Shown here one piece after another: positions 38,105-46,407 of a DNA stretch of 64,000 bases. The position numbers were made by a program, and so were the translations under genes. Position 1 is the stretch's first letter. Every line of letters begins with the position of its first letter. The notes under the pieces are model-generated. The model ran no database searches. It saw only the letters and a list, made by a program, of their open reading frames with translations, and was not told the origin of the DNA. Source of the stretch: Sulfuricella sp. T08 (GTDB lineage: Bacteria > Pseudomonadota > Gammaproteobacteria > Burkholderiales > Sulfuricellaceae); NCBI RefSeq assembly GCF_000971475.1, contig NZ_DF967544.1, forward strand, positions 1 through 64,000, in the 5' to 3' direction.

Positions 38105-39069
38105 GAATATCAGGCGAAAGGCGAGAGGCGAGAGGCGAGAGGCGAGGCGGCGGCACGATGTTGGCTGTGTTGTGCCTGTTGCCCGTATTTCTGATTGGCT
38201 GCGGCAGCGTCGCGCCACGGCAGGATGCTCCCGTTGTTTCCAAGCAGGAAAAATCGGCTGTGGTGACCAAAAAAGGGGGCGGCTATTATCTCAACGACGG
38301 CCCGGGCGACAACCCGCCCGCCAATCTCGACGCTATTCCCGATGCCGAGCCGAAAGTCGAGCCGCTGCACAAGTTCGCCAACCGGCCTTACTCTGTTCTG
38401 GGCCAGACCTATACCCCCGACACCCGCCTCAAGCCCTATAAAGAAACCGGCGTGGCTTCGTGGTATGGCAGGCGATATCATGGTCAGAAAACCTCGATCG
38501 GAGAGGTTTACGACATGTATGGCATGACGGCGGCACACCCAACCCTGCCGATTCCGAGCTATGCGCGCGTCACAAACCTGAAGAACAACAAGTCGGTGGT
38601 GGTTCGGGTCAACGACCGCGGTCCGTTCCTTAGCGACCGCCTGATCGATTTGTCCTACACTGCGGCCTACAAATTGGGCGTGCTCGCCGGTGGTAGCACC
38701 CGGGTTGAGGTGGAGGCTATCGACCCAGCTAATTACGTTGCTGCAGCAAAACCGGCTGAAGTACCGGACGCTGCTCCGCTGGCCGACAAGGGATCCGTTG
38801 TCGCAGTGCAGGAGGCGGATTTGCAACCGGCCGCGAGCAACGGCCACTATGTCCAACTCGGTGCGTTCGGCGCACAGGAAAATGCAGAGTCCTTCCGCAG
38901 CAGGCTCAAGATTGAGCTGGCCCAACTCACCGACAAGTTGCAAATCCACCCGTCAGGCGGGCTGTTTCGGGTGCAGGCCGGCCCATTTCAGACCTTGGCT
39001 GAAGCCAGCCAGGTTGCCACCGAGATCAAGAATTCGCTCAATATCAAAACAGTGTTGACTACCCGCTAA
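38101..39069 (+). CDS. rlpA: Septal ring lytic transglycosylase RlpA (lipoprotein with SPOR)
   Basis: 322 residues from ATG 38101, which overlaps the rodA stop (ATGA). The lipobox LIGC follows MLAVLCLLPVF. A double-psi beta-barrel (GVASWYGRRYHGQKTSIGEVYDMYGMTAAH...VRVNDRGPF) is followed by a C-terminal SPOR domain (HYVQLGAFGAQENAESFRSRL). RlpA cleaves denuded glycan strands. Codons 4-16 are five tandem AGGCGAG heptamers (38112-38146), giving an Arg-rich n-region; the alternative ATG 38158 would give a signal peptide with no positive charge. Confidence 0.92.
   Translation: MRISGERREARGERRGGGTMLAVLCLLPVFLIGCGSVAPRQDAPVVSKQEKSAVVTKKGGGYYLNDGPGDNPPANLDAIPDAEPKVEPLHKFANRPYSVLGQTYTPDTRLKPYKETGVASWYGRRYHGQKTSIGEVYDMYGMTAAHPTLPIPSYARVTNLKNNKSVVVRVNDRGPFLSDRLIDLSYTAAYKLGVLAGGSTRVEVEAIDPANYVAAAKPAEVPDAAPLADKGSVVAVQEADLQPAASNGHYVQLGAFGAQENAESFRSRLKIELAQLTDKLQIHPSGGLFRVQAGPFQTLAEASQVATEIKNSLNIKTVLTTR
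38112..38146 (+). repeat. Five tandem AGGCGAG heptamers at the rlpA 5' end
   Basis: AGGCGAA then four exact AGGCGAG units, contiguous. They begin 11 bases after the rlpA ATG and are translated as GERREARGER-type residues. Confidence 0.85.
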
Positions 39070-39085
39070 TTATCAAATGGTTTCC

Positions 39086-40225
39086 ATGATGAAAAAATTC
39101 CTTACGCTTGCATTGCTATTTGCTGTTCTTCCGGTGTTTGCAGCACCTCCCGCCATTTCCCTGCCTCCTGCGCCGGACATTGCTGCCAGAAGTTACATTC
39201 TGGTGGACTTTTCCAGTGGCCAGACGTTACAGCAGCGGGGTGGGGACGAACGGATGGAGCCCGCTTCGCTTACCAAGCTGATGACGGCCTACCTGACTTT
39301 TGCTGCCCTGCGCCAGGGAGTGATCACAAAAACCCAGACGTTGCCGGTGTCGGAGAGGGCATGGCGCGCCGAGGGGTCTCGCATGTTCATTCAGCCGAAC
39401 ACACCTGTTGCCGTGGACGATCTGATTCGCGGCATGATCGTGCAATCCGGCAACGATGCCTGCATCACCTTGGCTGAGGGCGTCGCCGGCAGCGAAGAAG
39501 AGTTTGTTCGGCGCATGAATCTGGAAGCCCAGCGTCTGGGCATGAAAAATACCCATTTCATGAATGCCACCGGCCTCCCCCACCCACAGCACTACACCAC
39601 AGCCCGGGATTTGAGCCTGTTGGCTCTGGCGATCATCCGCGATTTCCCCGAATACTATCCACTCTATTCGATGAAGGAATACAAGTACAACAACATTACC
39701 CAGGCCAACCGCAACCGTCTGCTGTGGCAGGACCCCACCGTCGATGGCATGAAAACCGGGCATACCGAATCCGCCGGCTATTGCCTGATCGCCTCGGCCA
39801 AGCGCGATTCGCGGCGGCTGCTTTCGGTCGTGCTGGGCACGACATCGGAAAGCATGCGCGCCAGCGAGAGCCAGAAACTGCTGAATTACGGTTTCCAGAA
39901 TTTCGACACCCACCATCTGTACCAGAAGGGCCAAGTCGTTGCCACCCTGCCGGTGTGGAAGGGTGGCGAAAATACCCTCAAGGCCGGCGTTGCCCAGGAT
40001 TTCTATGTCTCGTTGCCTAAGGGCCAATACGCGCATCTCAAGGCCTCGCTGGTCAGCAAACAGCCTTTGCTGGCGCCGCTAGCGGCGGGGCAGGAGGTCG
40101 GCACTATCCGCTTGATGCTGGATGACAAACCCTATGCGGAATACCCGCTGGTGGCGCTGGAGGCCGTGGCCAGGGCGAACTTCTTCAAGCGCGGCTGGGA
40201 TGGCGTGAAGCTGTGGTTCAAATGA
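39086..40225 (+). CDS. dacA: D-alanyl-D-alanine carboxypeptidase (DacA/DacC, PBP5/6 type)
   Basis: 379 residues from ATG 39086; ATG 39077 and 39089 are also possible. A signal peptide (KKFLTLALLFAVLPVFA) precedes the S11 peptidase motifs: EPASLTKLMTAY (SxxK), SGNDACITL (SxN) and KTGHTESAG (KTG). The C-terminal domain ends in an amphipathic helix (ANFFKRGWDGVKLWFK) for inner-membrane docking. It trims the terminal D-Ala of pentapeptides. Confidence 0.95.
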   Translation: MMKKFLTLALLFAVLPVFAAPPAISLPPAPDIAARSYILVDFSSGQTLQQRGGDERMEPASLTKLMTAYLTFAALRQGVITKTQTLPVSERAWRAEGSRMFIQPNTPVAVDDLIRGMIVQSGNDACITLAEGVAGSEEEFVRRMNLEAQRLGMKNTHFMNATGLPHPQHYTTARDLSLLALAIIRDFPEYYPLYSMKEYKYNNITQANRNRLLWQDPTVDGMKTGHTESAGYCLIASAKRDSRRLLSVVLGTTSESMRASESQKLLNYGFQNFDTHHLYQKGQVVATLPVWKGGENTLKAGVAQDFYVSLPKGQYAHLKASLVSKQPLLAPLAAGQEVGTIRLMLDDKPYAEYPLVALEAVARANFFKRGWDGVKLWFK

Positions 40226-41073
40226 TTTTCCTCAACGGCCGGTTCATGCCCATCGAAGAAGCCTGCGTGCCGGTGCTCGACCGTGGCTTCATTTTCGGTG
40301 ACGGCGTCTACGAGGTGATCCCGGTCTACTCGCGCCGTCCGTTCCGCCTGCGCGAGCATCTGAAACGACTGCAGCACAGCCTGGACGGCATCCGTTTGGC
40401 CAACCCGCATAGCGAGGATGAATGGGAGCGCCTGATCGGCGAGCTGGTCGAGCTCAACGAGGAACAAGACCAGTCGCTCTACCTGCATCTCACCCGCGGC
40501 GTCGCCAGGCGTGACCACGCTTTCCCGCTGGGCGTGGCGCCGACGGTTTTCATGATGAGCAATCCGCTGGTAACTTCGACGCCGGAACTTGTGGAAAGCG
40601 GCGTTGCCGTGGTGAGCGCGGCGGACAATCGCTGGCTGCGTTGCGACATCAAGGCAATAGCCTTGTTGCCCAACGTATTGTTGCGCCAGCTGGCGGTGGA
40701 TGCAGGTGCTGCCGAAACCCTGCTGCTGCGCGACGGCTTCCTTACCGAGGGCGCCGCCAGCAACATCTTCGTGGTGCGCGATGATGTCCTGCTGGCTCCG
40801 CCGAAAGACAACCTGATGCTGCCCGGCATCACCTACGACGTGATCCTGGAACTCGCTGCTGCCGCATCCCTCAAAACCGAGGTGCGGCGCATTAGCGAGC
40901 ATGAAGTGAGGACGGCGCAGGAGCTGTGGCTCACCTCCTCAACCAAGGAAGTGCTGGCGATCACCCACCTGGACGGCAAGCCTGTCGCGGATGGCAAGCC
41001 GGGTCCACAATTCCGGCAGATGTACCGACTTTATCAGGATTACAAGAACACCGTGATGCGCAAGGAAAGTTGA
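40222..41073 (+). CDS. dat: D-amino acid aminotransferase (class IV PLP)
   Basis: 283 residues from ATG 40222, overlapping the dacA stop by four bases. Class IV transaminase features: GFIFGDGVYEVIPVY, the PLP lysine in CDIKAIALLPNVL, and ETLLLRDGFLTEGAASNIFVV. In this conserved neighbourhood it is annotated as D-alanine transaminase, supplying D-amino acids for the wall; a branched-chain or aminodeoxychorismate lyase function cannot be excluded. Confidence 0.88.
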   Translation: MIFLNGRFMPIEEACVPVLDRGFIFGDGVYEVIPVYSRRPFRLREHLKRLQHSLDGIRLANPHSEDEWERLIGELVELNEEQDQSLYLHLTRGVARRDHAFPLGVAPTVFMMSNPLVTSTPELVESGVAVVSAADNRWLRCDIKAIALLPNVLLRQLAVDAGAAETLLLRDGFLTEGAASNIFVVRDDVLLAPPKDNLMLPGITYDVILELAAAASLKTEVRRISEHEVRTAQELWLTSSTKEVLAITHLDGKPVADGKPGPQFRQMYRLYQDYKNTVMRKES

Positions 41074-41074
41074 G

Positions 41075-41341
41075 ATGGAAGAGCGCACCACTCTGCTCGA
41101 ATTCCCCTGCGCCTTCCCGATCAAGATCATGGGCGAAGCGAGAGAGGGTTTCGCCGATGCCATGCTGGAAATCGTGCTGCGCCACGCGCCGGATTTCGTC
41201 GCCGCGAGTGTGGAAATGAAGGCGAGCAGTAGCGGCAAGTATGTTTCCCTAACCTGCACCATTACCGCTGTTTCGCAGTCCCAGCTCGACGAACTGTATC
41301 GCGAGATCAGCGGCCACCCGATGGTGTCGATGGCGCTTTAA
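41075..41341 (+). CDS. ybeD: YbeD/DUF493 family protein
   Basis: 88 residues, normal for YbeD. LEFPCAFPIKIMGEAREGF at the start and SSGKYVSLTCTITAVSQSQLDELYREISGHPMVSMAL at the end are family signatures of an ACT-like fold. The function is unknown, but the gene nearly always precedes lipB. A small heptamer array separates the two. Confidence 0.92.
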   Translation: MEERTTLLEFPCAFPIKIMGEAREGFADAMLEIVLRHAPDFVAASVEMKASSSGKYVSLTCTITAVSQSQLDELYREISGHPMVSMAL

Positions 41342-41349
41342 GGCCGGGA

Positions 41350-41370
41350 GGAGTGAGGGGTGAGGGGTCA
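41350..41370 (+). repeat. Three G-rich heptamers between ybeD and lipB
   Basis: GGAGTGA, GGGGTGA, GGGGTCA in tandem, similar to the array between gatC and gatA. Confidence 0.6.
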
Positions 41371-41389
41371 GGCGGAAAAAGCGAAGGGC

Positions 41390-42004
41390 ATGGCGTTACT
41401 CCTCGGCAGAAATTTGGGTCTGGTCGAATACCTGCCGATCTGGAAAGCGATGCAGGATTTCACCGCCACGCGCGGACCGGATACGCCAGACGAGATGTGG
41501 CTGCTTGAGCATCCGCCGGTCTATACTTTGGGATTGGCGGGGAAGTCGGAGCACCTGCTGCGCGCCACTGATATCCCGGTTGTGAAGATCGACCGCGGCG
41601 GCCAGATCACCTACCATGGGCCAGGACAGATCGTCGTTTACCTGTTGCTGGATTTGAGGCGGCGCAACATCGGCGTCAAGGAACTGGTGCGGCGCATGGA
41701 GCAGGCGGTGATCGACCTGCTGGCAGGATATGGCATCAGGGCCGAGCGGCGCGACAAGGCGCCGGGAGTCTATGTCGGCAATGCCAAGATCGCCGCGCTT
41801 GGGTTGCGCATCAAGAATGGCTGCTGTTACCACGGCCTGTGCCTGAACGTGGATATGGATCTGTCCCCGTACGCGGCGATCAACCCCTGCGGCTACGAAG
41901 GGCTGGCGGTGACCCAGACCCGTAATGTCGGGATTCAGGACGGTATTGAGATCCTTGGCGAGAAGCTGGTGGAACATTTGCGCAAGAATTTATCGTCTCA
42001 GTAA
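41390..42004 (+). CDS. lipB: Octanoyl-ACP:protein octanoyltransferase
   Basis: 204 residues from ATG 41390, with GAAGGG upstream. Motifs: [34 protein letters not shown], and [30 protein letters not shown], which holds the catalytic Lys; [12 protein letters not shown] supplies the Cys. It transfers octanoate from ACP to lipoyl domains, the substrate for LipA next door. Confidence 0.96.
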   Translation: MALLLGRNLGLVEYLPIWKAMQDFTATRGPDTPDEMWLLEHPPVYTLGLAGKSEHLLRATDIPVVKIDRGGQITYHGPGQIVVYLLLDLRRRNIGVKELVRRMEQAVIDLLAGYGIRAERRDKAPGVYVGNAKIAALGLRIKNGCCYHGLCLNVDMDLSPYAAINPCGYEGLAVTQTRNVGIQDGIEILGEKLVEHLRKNLSSQ

Positions 42005-42032
42005 TCACTGTGGCGAGTTTATAGGAATAAAA

Positions 42033-42986
42033 ATGGCTGAAAACAGACAAACAGGCGCAGCGAAAACCGCGCGCATCCCGATCAAGATCATCCCTTCCGA
42101 GCCGTTGCGCAAGCCGAGCTGGATCCGCGCCCAAGCGCCAACCTCGGCCAAATACCAGGAGATCAAACAAATCCTGCGCAGCCGCAACCTGCACACGGTG
42201 TGCGAGGAAGCCTCCTGCCCCAACATCGGCGAATGCTTCAGCCACGGCACCGCCACCTTCATGATTCTGGGCGACTTGTGTACGCGCCGTTGCCCGTTCT
42301 GCGATGTCGCTCATGGCACACCGCTGCCGCCCGATGTTGATGAGCCGGCGCAGATCGGCAGCTCGGTCGCGGTGATGGGCCTGAATTACGTGGTGATCAC
42401 CAGCGTCGACCGCGACGACCTGCGCGATGGCGGAGCTGGCCACTTTGCCGCCTGCATCCGCGCCACCCGCGAGCAGTCCCCACATACCCGCATCGAAACC
42501 CTGGTGCCGGATTTCCGTGGCCGGCTGGAAGTCGCGCTGGATGCGCTGGCGGCCGACTTGCCCGACGTCCTCAACCACAACCTGGAAACCGTGCCGCGCC
42601 TGTACAAGCAGGCCCGCCCCGGCGCCGACTATGCTCATTCATTGAAGCTGCTGCAGGAATTCAGGCAGCGCTACCCGCACATACCCACCAAGTCCGGCCT
42701 GATGGTGGGGATAGGCGAAACTGATGAAGAAATTCTGGAAGTGATGCGCGATCTGCGCGCTCACGGTGTGGAGATGCTGACCGTCGGCCAATATTTGCAG
42801 CCGACCCGACATCACTTGCCGGTGGTGCGCTTCGTCGAGCCGGCACAGTTCGACAGGTTCGCAGCAGCTGCCGCAGAGATGGGTTTCACCAATGCTGCCT
42901 GCGGGCCGATGGTGAGATCCAGCTATCATGCCGACCAGCAAGCGAAAGAGGTGGGTATGAAGATATCACTTAATCCTGAGATATAA
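42033..42986 (+). CDS. lipA: Lipoyl synthase
   Basis: 317 residues from ATG 42033. Radical-SAM cluster motif CTRRCPFC and the auxiliary cluster motif [12 protein letters not shown] are intact, and the C-terminus has the [10 protein letters not shown] serine ligand region. It inserts sulfur at C6 and C8 of octanoyl groups. The stop codon lies inside the left arm of the operator for the next gene. Confidence 0.97.
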   Translation: MAENRQTGAAKTARIPIKIIPSEPLRKPSWIRAQAPTSAKYQEIKQILRSRNLHTVCEEASCPNIGECFSHGTATFMILGDLCTRRCPFCDVAHGTPLPPDVDEPAQIGSSVAVMGLNYVVITSVDRDDLRDGGAGHFAACIRATREQSPHTRIETLVPDFRGRLEVALDALAADLPDVLNHNLETVPRLYKQARPGADYAHSLKLLQEFRQRYPHIPTKSGLMVGIGETDEEILEVMRDLRAHGVEMLTVGQYLQPTRHHLPVVRFVEPAQFDRFAAAAAEMGFTNAACGPMVRSSYHADQQAKEVGMKISLNPEI

Positions 42987-43008
42987 TCAAAGCTATATTT
43001 GAATTTAT
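42981..43008 (+). promoter_or_regulatory. Operator of the ArsR-rhodanese gene (shared motif, site 1)
   Basis: ATATAATCAAA-GCTATA-TTTGAATTTAT, a palindrome with a 6-base spacer, 12 bases before the start codon. The same half-sites with a 6-base spacer occur upstream of the metallo-beta-lactamase gene at 45503-45538. AT-rich spaced palindromes of this kind are bound by BigR-type ArsR repressors. Confidence 0.7.
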
Positions 43009-43019
43009 AAATCATCTCA

Positions 43020-43679
43020 ATGGCCGCTGTTACTCCCAAAAAGAAACTCTTCGAGAACTTCGCCCTCGTCGCGAAAGCACTTGCCAGCGCCAATCGGCTT
43101 GAATTGCTGGAGGCCCTTGCACAAGGCGAGCGTGGCGTGGACGGGTTGGCGCAAGCCAGCGGCATGTCGGTCGCCAACACCTCCCATCACCTACAAATCC
43201 TTCGTGGAGGTGGACTGGTCCAGTCGCGCAAGGAGGGTACCCAGGTTATCTACAGTTTGACCGACGAAAAGGTGCTTTCACTGTTAACGGGTATCCGTAA
43301 TGTGGCTGAACAACACTTGGCTGAAGTGGAGCGCATTGTCCGCGAAAACTTTGAGAGCCGGGACAATCTGACCCCCGTCCGTCGTGATGAGCTTCTGGGA
43401 TTGGTGCGCTCCGGGGAGGCGATGGTGATTGATGTTCGTCCCACCGCTGAATACGATGCTGGTCATATCGAAGGGGCGGTCAATATCCCTCTTGAGTCCC
43501 TGCCAGAACGGTTAAGCAAATTGCCTCATGACCAGGAGATTGTTGCCTACTGCCGTGGCCCCTATTGCATGCTGGCCTTCGATGCAGTTGAACAGTTGCG
43601 CCAGCACGGCTATCGTGCCCGCCGACTGGAAGACGGTTTCCCTGAATGGAAGGTCGATCACCTTCCTGTCGACCGCTAA
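43020..43679 (+). CDS. ArsR-family repressor fused to a rhodanese domain
   Basis: 219 residues. The winged HTH (about 15-100) reads ANRLELLEALAQGERGVDGLAQASGMSVANTSHHLQILRGGGLVQSRKEGTQVIYSL. The rhodanese domain (about 122-215) has IDVRPTAEYDAGHIEGAVNIPL and the active loop AYCRGPYCMLA. No cysteine lies in the HTH part, so the dithiol switch of BigR/SqrR is absent; the only cysteines are the two in the rhodanese loop, which suggests sensing by persulfide transfer there (inference). The sulfur genes downstream on the same strand are the probable regulon. Confidence 0.88.
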   Translation: MAAVTPKKKLFENFALVAKALASANRLELLEALAQGERGVDGLAQASGMSVANTSHHLQILRGGGLVQSRKEGTQVIYSLTDEKVLSLLTGIRNVAEQHLAEVERIVRENFESRDNLTPVRRDELLGLVRSGEAMVIDVRPTAEYDAGHIEGAVNIPLESLPERLSKLPHDQEIVAYCRGPYCMLAFDAVEQLRQHGYRARRLEDGFPEWKVDHLPVDR

Positions 43680-43695
43680 TCCCCTCTTAAAAGTC

Positions 43696-43758
43696 CCTCC
43701 AAATAAGCATCGATCTCCAGGTCGTCGAGCCACCCTAAAAATTAGCTTGACGACTTTA
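43696..43758. repeat. Direct repeat, left copy, flanking the Ni/Co module
   Basis: 63 bases starting CCTCCAAATAAGCATCGATC and ending AGCTTGACGACTTTA. It matches 45430-45491 with eight differences including one gap. An internal stem, GTCGTCGAGC (43721-43730) with GCTTGACGAC (43745-43754), is kept in both copies. Confidence 0.8.
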
Positions 43759-43896
43759 GAGGACACTCAACGAATTTCGTCTGCGCACGGCATGGCCGCT
43801 GCCCATCCGGACAGATGATGGGGTCACGAAACTGAAAAAAATTGTACGCTAAGGAGTCTTATTCCAATGTACTCCTGCCGTTGGCACGATTGGCTG

Positions 43897-45021
43897 TTAC
43901 ATCAGCCCATGCAGGCCCTGGTAGCCAACATAGAAACCCACCAGCAAAATCAGGGCACCGGAGAAGTATGGCGCTTTACGGGCGAATTCGCCGAAGCCGC
44001 TCCAGCGTTTGGAAACGTGCTTTACGCTCAAGGCGGCTAGTACGCCCGATGCCACCATCGTCAATGCCAGGCCGATACTGAAGCTCAGAACCAGCGTTGC
44101 TCCCAGTGCTATCTTCTTCAATTGCAGACATAGGAGTAGCACGGTGATGGAGGCAGGACAAGGAATTAGCCCGCCAGTCAGTCCGAACATGACAATCTGC
44201 CCGGTCGTCACTTCTCGATTGGCGAAACGGTGGCGGATGTCGTTTGCGTGGGCCAGTTCGTGAGGGTCTTGGTAGCCAGGAGCTGACACATCCAGCCCTT
44301 CATAGTCCTTGATGGCGTGGTGATGGTGGTCGTGTTCGACAAACTCCACGTCATAGTCGTGGCTGTGGTTCTCATGGCCCAAACGCAGACGTGCGACGAA
44401 CTCGTGCGGCTCTGGAATCTCTTGCTCTGACTCTACGAAGCCATCGCGTTGCACAAAGGTGAACGACTGGCGGCTGCCGTTCGACCGCTCCGTCTCGATT
44501 TTCACCTGATCGACTGTCCAGACGTGGCCGTGTTTGCTTTCGAGGAACAACCGGAAACGTGGCGGCACACCGTCCTCGAATACGTCTAGGCGCACCACGC
44601 CGTGACCGGTGTCGATATGTTTGGTTTCATCGTGGTGGTGATCGTGGTCATTATTGTGATCATGAAAGCAGGCGCTCTGCTGACGCCACGTCCGCCAGAT
44701 TATCCAAATAGCCGTGCCGACGATCAGCACGGCGGATGCGACTTGCAAGTAAGGTTCGCTGGTTTCCGCACTCCACCGCTGGCCGAAGTACATCCCGCCT
44801 AGCGCGATGGCCCACACCACGGCGGTATGGGAAAGCGTCGCCGAAAGTCCCAACAGAACGGCTTGCGTCAGCGTGCCACGAATGGCAATGATGAAGGCGG
44901 CCATCATGGTCTTGGAGTGGCCGGGTTCGAGACCGTGCAGCGCACCTAGCAGGATCGCGCTTGGGATGAACAGCCAGGCGTTGGATGCGCCCTGCTGTAG
45001 CAGGGTAGAAAATTCAGTCAT
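43897..45021 (-). CDS. Nickel/cobalt efflux protein, RcnA/NicO type
   Basis: 374 residues. About six membrane helices with the metal motif GALHGLEPGHSKTMMAAFI near the N-terminus and FGLTGGLIPCPASITVLLL in the second half. Between them is a long cytoplasmic or periplasmic His-rich loop (FHDHNNDHDHHHDETKH, VEHDHHHHAIKD). Such proteins export Ni2+ or Co2+. It follows the metal-sensing regulator gene by nine bases and opposes the flanking sulfur genes. Confidence 0.92.
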   Translation of the reverse strand: MTEFSTLLQQGASNAWLFIPSAILLGALHGLEPGHSKTMMAAFIIAIRGTLTQAVLLGLSATLSHTAVVWAIALGGMYFGQRWSAETSEPYLQVASAVLIVGTAIWIIWRTWRQQSACFHDHNNDHDHHHDETKHIDTGHGVVRLDVFEDGVPPRFRLFLESKHGHVWTVDQVKIETERSNGSRQSFTFVQRDGFVESEQEIPEPHEFVARLRLGHENHSHDYDVEFVEHDHHHHAIKDYEGLDVSAPGYQDPHELAHANDIRHRFANREVTTGQIVMFGLTGGLIPCPASITVLLLCLQLKKIALGATLVLSFSIGLALTMVASGVLAALSVKHVSKRWSGFGEFARKAPYFSGALILLVGFYVGYQGLHGLM

Positions 45022-45030
45022 AAGGCAGCT

Positions 45031-45300
45031 TTATAGATATTTTGTGATTTCTTTGAACTCGCGGATGGTGTCGTCTGCGCTCTGCGTACCATCCCGCACT
45101 GCATGTTCAAGGCAATGGTCGATATGGTCATGTACCAAAGTTTTCTTGGCGTTGCCGACAGCACTTTCTACAGCCTGTAGCTGTTGGGCGATGTCCAAGC
45201 AACCGCGCCCCTCTTCCAGCATGACGATGATGCTTTTTAGGTGGCCTTCGGCTCGCTTGAGCCGCTTAACGATGTCGGGGTGTGAGGTGTGTGTTGTCAT
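45031..45300 (-). CDS. CsoR/RcnR-family metal-sensing repressor (NreA/DmeR type)
   Basis: 89 residues, all-helical. SHPDIVKRLKRAEGHLKSIIVMLEEGRGCLDIAQQLQAVESAV and the metal-binding VHDHIDHCLEHAV resemble NreA/DmeR regulators of nickel or cobalt efflux. The N-terminal His4/His7, Cys in GRGCLD and the His-rich helix are the likely ligands. A perfect palindrome lies four bases before its start codon. Confidence 0.9.
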   Translation of the reverse strand: MTTHTSHPDIVKRLKRAEGHLKSIIVMLEEGRGCLDIAQQLQAVESAVGNAKKTLVHDHIDHCLEHAVRDGTQSADDTIREFKEITKYL

Positions 45301-45304
45301 GTCG

Positions 45305-45334
45305 TATTATCCTATCCTAGGGGATAGGATAATA
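45305..45334 (-). promoter_or_regulatory. Perfect palindromic operator of the Ni/Co module
   Basis: TATTATCCTATCC-TAGG-GGATAGGATAATA, 13-bp arms without mismatch. It is immediately upstream of the regulator ATG (45300) and overlaps its ribosome-binding region. The GC-tract core flanked by AT-rich arms fits CsoR/RcnR-family sites. Confidence 0.8.
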
Positions 45335-45429
45335 CAGCAAGAAGAAAATGACCGCCATTCGTTGTGCGATCAGAGTTGTCTTAGCGTGCTTTATTTTCCG
45401 AATTCTGAGGTGACCACTTTTACAAAGCA

Positions 45430-45491
45430 CCTCCAATAAGCATTGATCTCCAGGTCGTTGAGCTCTCCAGAAAATTAGCTTGACGACTTTA
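45430..45491. repeat. Direct repeat, right copy, flanking the Ni/Co module
   Basis: 62 bases matching 43696-43758. The stem GTCGTTGAGC (45454-45463) with GCTTGACGAC (45478-45487) is maintained through G-U pairs despite base changes. Confidence 0.8.
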
Positions 45492-45502
45492 GGTTAAGGC
45501 TG

Positions 45503-45538
45503 AATAATATATTCAAACATTCATTTGATTATATTATT
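45503..45538 (+). promoter_or_regulatory. Operator upstream of the metallo-beta-lactamase gene (shared motif, site 2)
   Basis: AATAATATATTCAAA and TTTGATTATATTATT are 15-base arms complementary at 14 positions around CATTCA. Read on the other strand the core is ATATAATCAAA-N6-TTTGAATAT, the same as site 1 at 42981. It ends 26 bases before the ATG. Confidence 0.75.
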
Positions 45539-45563
45539 AACCATAATTCAAGGAGGAGACGAA

Positions 45564-46301
45564 ATGTTTTTCAGACAACGTTTAGCCAAGGAAGCCACCC
45601 TGTCTTATCTACTCGGCTGCGGATCATGTGGTGTTTCGGTTGCCATAGACCCGGTTGCGGGTGACGAGGATTGGTTCATTGAAGAGGCCACCAGGCAGAA
45701 CGTCAAGATTACTCATGTCTTTGACACCCACGTTCATGCCGATCACTACTCGGGCGGGCGAGTGCTGGCAGAGAAGCTGGGCGCCCAATACTGCCTGCAT
45801 GAAGCCAACCAGGGACGGGTGCAGTTCCCCTTCCATGCGCTTTCCGATGGCGAGACCATCGAAGTGGGCAACGTCGCGGTGAAAGTGCTGCACACCCCTG
45901 GCCATACTCCTGACAGCATGTGCCTGACGGTCACCGACAAGCGCCGCAGTGCCGATCCCTGGTTCGTTCTCACGGGCGACACCCTGTTTGTGGGCAGCAT
46001 CGGGCGTCCCGATCTGGCGGGCAAGGGCAAGGAATGGGCGGAGCAGCTATTTGATAGCCTGCACGCGAAGCTGATGTCCCTTCCTGACGAAGTGGAGATT
46101 TTTCCCGGCCATACCTCAGGCAGCGCTTGCGGTGTGGGTATTTCCGGCAAGCCATCCTCCACGGTCGGTTTTGAAAAGCGCTTCAATCCTGGCCTGAAGA
46201 TGACCAACAGGGACGAGTTCGTCAATTACATCCTGTCCGACATCCCTCCCCGCCCGGCGGAAATGGAACGCATCGTGGCTGTCAATCTGGGGGCGGCATG
46301 A
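45564..46301 (+). CDS. Metallo-beta-lactamase-fold hydrolase, persulfide dioxygenase/CstB-like
   Basis: 245 residues from ATG 45564 with a strong GGAGGAG site. Metal-binding motifs are THVHADHYSGG, HTPGHTPDS, LTGDTLFVGSIGRPDL and FPGHTSGSACG. The C-terminal GSACG...STVGFEKRFNPGL resembles the MBL domain of CstB-like persulfide dioxygenases, here without the rhodanese. It probably oxidises glutathione or other low-molecular-weight persulfide to sulfite. First gene of the MBL-MFS-DsrE-TauE set. Confidence 0.85.
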   Translation: MFFRQRLAKEATLSYLLGCGSCGVSVAIDPVAGDEDWFIEEATRQNVKITHVFDTHVHADHYSGGRVLAEKLGAQYCLHEANQGRVQFPFHALSDGETIEVGNVAVKVLHTPGHTPDSMCLTVTDKRRSADPWFVLTGDTLFVGSIGRPDLAGKGKEWAEQLFDSLHAKLMSLPDEVEIFPGHTSGSACGVGISGKPSSTVGFEKRFNPGLKMTNRDEFVNYILSDIPPRPAEMERIVAVNLGAA

Positions 46302-46407
46302 ACAGGAAGCCGGGGCCCCGCATAGCGGGGATGCGACCGCCCGTGAATGCCGCCAGCCACCGACGCGGCAGTGAAAAAATTGGCACAGAGATCAATGAGG
46401 TGACCGC

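Noticed and set aside
37033-39069. A 678-codon frame joining rodA and rlpA
   Set aside because: The first part is an alternate frame of rodA; RlpA begins at 38101.
42005-42032. An upstream in-frame extension of lipA from 41925
   Set aside because: It would run inside lipB and has no lipoyl synthase homology; ATG 42033 is the family start.
43696-45491. The two direct repeats as a minimal CRISPR array
   Set aside because: Only two copies, far apart, with differences between them and real genes in between.
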